64,000 nucleotides of DNA from Hirschia baltica ATCC 49814 (GTDB lineage: Bacteria > Pseudomonadota > Alphaproteobacteria > Caulobacterales > Hyphomonadaceae): assembly GCF_000023785.1 (NCBI RefSeq), contig NC_012982.1:2914001-2978000 (forward strand), written 5' to 3'. Of this stretch, positions 63,552 through 64,000 are shown in pieces. Below the pieces are notes generated by a model, which did not search any database, was not told where the DNA came from, and was given only the letters and a program-made list of their open reading frames with translations. How positions within the stretch are numbered: the stretch's first letter is position 1; the number at the start of each line of letters is the position of its first letter. Made by a program: the position numbers and the translations under genes.

Positions 63552-64000
63552 ATTTCTCTTTTAACTGTTGAATATATGTGTCGAGTGTCTCAGCATTTTT
63601 TGTGTGCTGATAATCACGTTCTATTTGTTGCTGCACCTCTGAAAACGGCAGAATTTTAGGCTCAAAACGTTCTTCAACGCGCAATAAATGCCATCCGCGC
63701 TGTGTCTGAAAAGGCCCTTCCCAAACGCCATCTGTAAAACCATCAAAGGACGCAGAAATGTCATTTCCAAATATGCTGCGAAGTGCACTTAACCCATATT
63801 CAGGGAAATAATCTCCGATCCAATATGTATCAGCTTCAACGCTTTCCCCAGCATTCAGTTTCACGAGTTTGTCTTCAATATCATCTGGCTTGTCTTCAAA
63901 AAACACCTGCCGCACAGAATAGAATTTTTCTGTCGTATAATAATCAAGATGTTCTGTATAAAATTCGAGCATTTCCTCCGGCGTGGGCGTCGCCGGAACA
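63529..64000 (-). CDS. Parvulin-type peptidyl-prolyl isomerase, C-terminal part (runs off window)
   Basis: The frame is open to the window end, so the N-terminus lies beyond 64000. The visible 156 residues include KFYSVRQVFFEDKPDDIE, WIGDYFPEYG, FTDGVWEGPFQTQRGWHLLRVEERF and FSEVQQQIERDYQ, the order of a PpiC/parvulin domain followed by a C-terminal helix. Such proteins help fold periplasmic or outer-membrane proteins. Its stop lies inside the start of the HupE gene. Confidence 0.8.
   Translation of the reverse strand, partial: VPATPTPEEMLEFYTEHLDYYTTEKFYSVRQVFFEDKPDDIEDKLVKLNAGESVEADTYWIGDYFPEYGLSALRSIFGNDISASFDGFTDGVWEGPFQTQRGWHLLRVEERFEPKILPFSEVQQQIERDYQHTKNAETLDTYIQQLKEKYDVEIED

Noticed and set aside
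1-64000. Mobile element, prophage, CRISPR array, tRNA or rRNA
   Set aside because: No transposase, integrase, phage gene, spaced direct-repeat array or recognisable RNA gene was found on reading.

Overview
The window looks like a chromosome segment of a marine or freshwater alphaproteobacterium near Caulobacterales/Hyphomonadaceae. This is inferred from six TonB-dependent receptors (five whole, one cut by the window edge), a FecI/FecR pair, XylX/XylA-type enzymes resembling those of Caulobacter, and moderate, slightly A+T-leaning composition (not counted). No rRNA, tRNA, CRISPR array, transposase or phage gene was seen. Most of the window is catabolic: surface receptors next to the enzymes that would process what they import.

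1-12.2 kb, peptide or amino-acid derivative locus: the tail of a TonB receptor, three S10 serine carboxypeptidase-like proteins, an ornithine cyclodeaminase/mu-crystallin homologue, an exported class-V PLP enzyme, an exported amidohydrolase fused to a RidA domain, an Lrp/AsnC regulator and an M61-like metallopeptidase lipoprotein. The third S10 gene is separated from its signal peptide by a C9 tract.

12.2-27.8 kb, 6-deoxyhexose (best fit L-fucose) locus: aldo-keto sugar dehydrogenase, mutarotase, lactonase, enolase-superfamily dehydratase, 2-keto-3-deoxy-fuconate-type SDR, 2,4-diketo-3-deoxy-fuconate hydrolase and LldD L-lactate dehydrogenase form a nearly complete non-phosphorylating route to pyruvate plus L-lactate and then pyruvate. 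An MFS transporter, a GH141-like beta-helix protein, a D-2-hydroxyacid dehydrogenase, an FCD-GntR regulator and a TonB receptor accompany it. A near-palindrome close to TGATATATCA recurs before these transcription units and suggests one regulon.

27.8-36.9 kb: a LacI regulator facing a tight seven-gene operon (DUF4432, SDR, crotonase, CaiB-type CoA transferase, a leaderless solute-binding-fold protein, XylX-like dehydratase, alpha-ketoglutarate semialdehyde dehydrogenase), closed by a strong terminator. The last two genes are the end of the Weimberg route; the CoA enzymes and cytoplasmic binding protein do not belong to any pathway I know. This is the best candidate for an undescribed system.

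36.9-47 kb: another TonB receptor, a valine/isobutyryl-CoA operon (mmsA, crotonase, acyl-CoA dehydrogenase, mmsB), and acnB preceded by a coupled small ORF. 47-55.5 kb: two paralogous TonB receptors (one with an STN signalling domain), an exported PLP enzyme, an ECF sigma factor and a FecR anti-sigma gene broken by an in-frame TGA. 55.5-61 kb: gluconokinase, a KDPGal/KDPG aldolase, a PfkB KDG kinase and a TonB receptor. 61-64 kb: a TPR-sulfotransferase, a HupE/UreJ protein and the C-terminal part of a parvulin-type isomerase running off the window.
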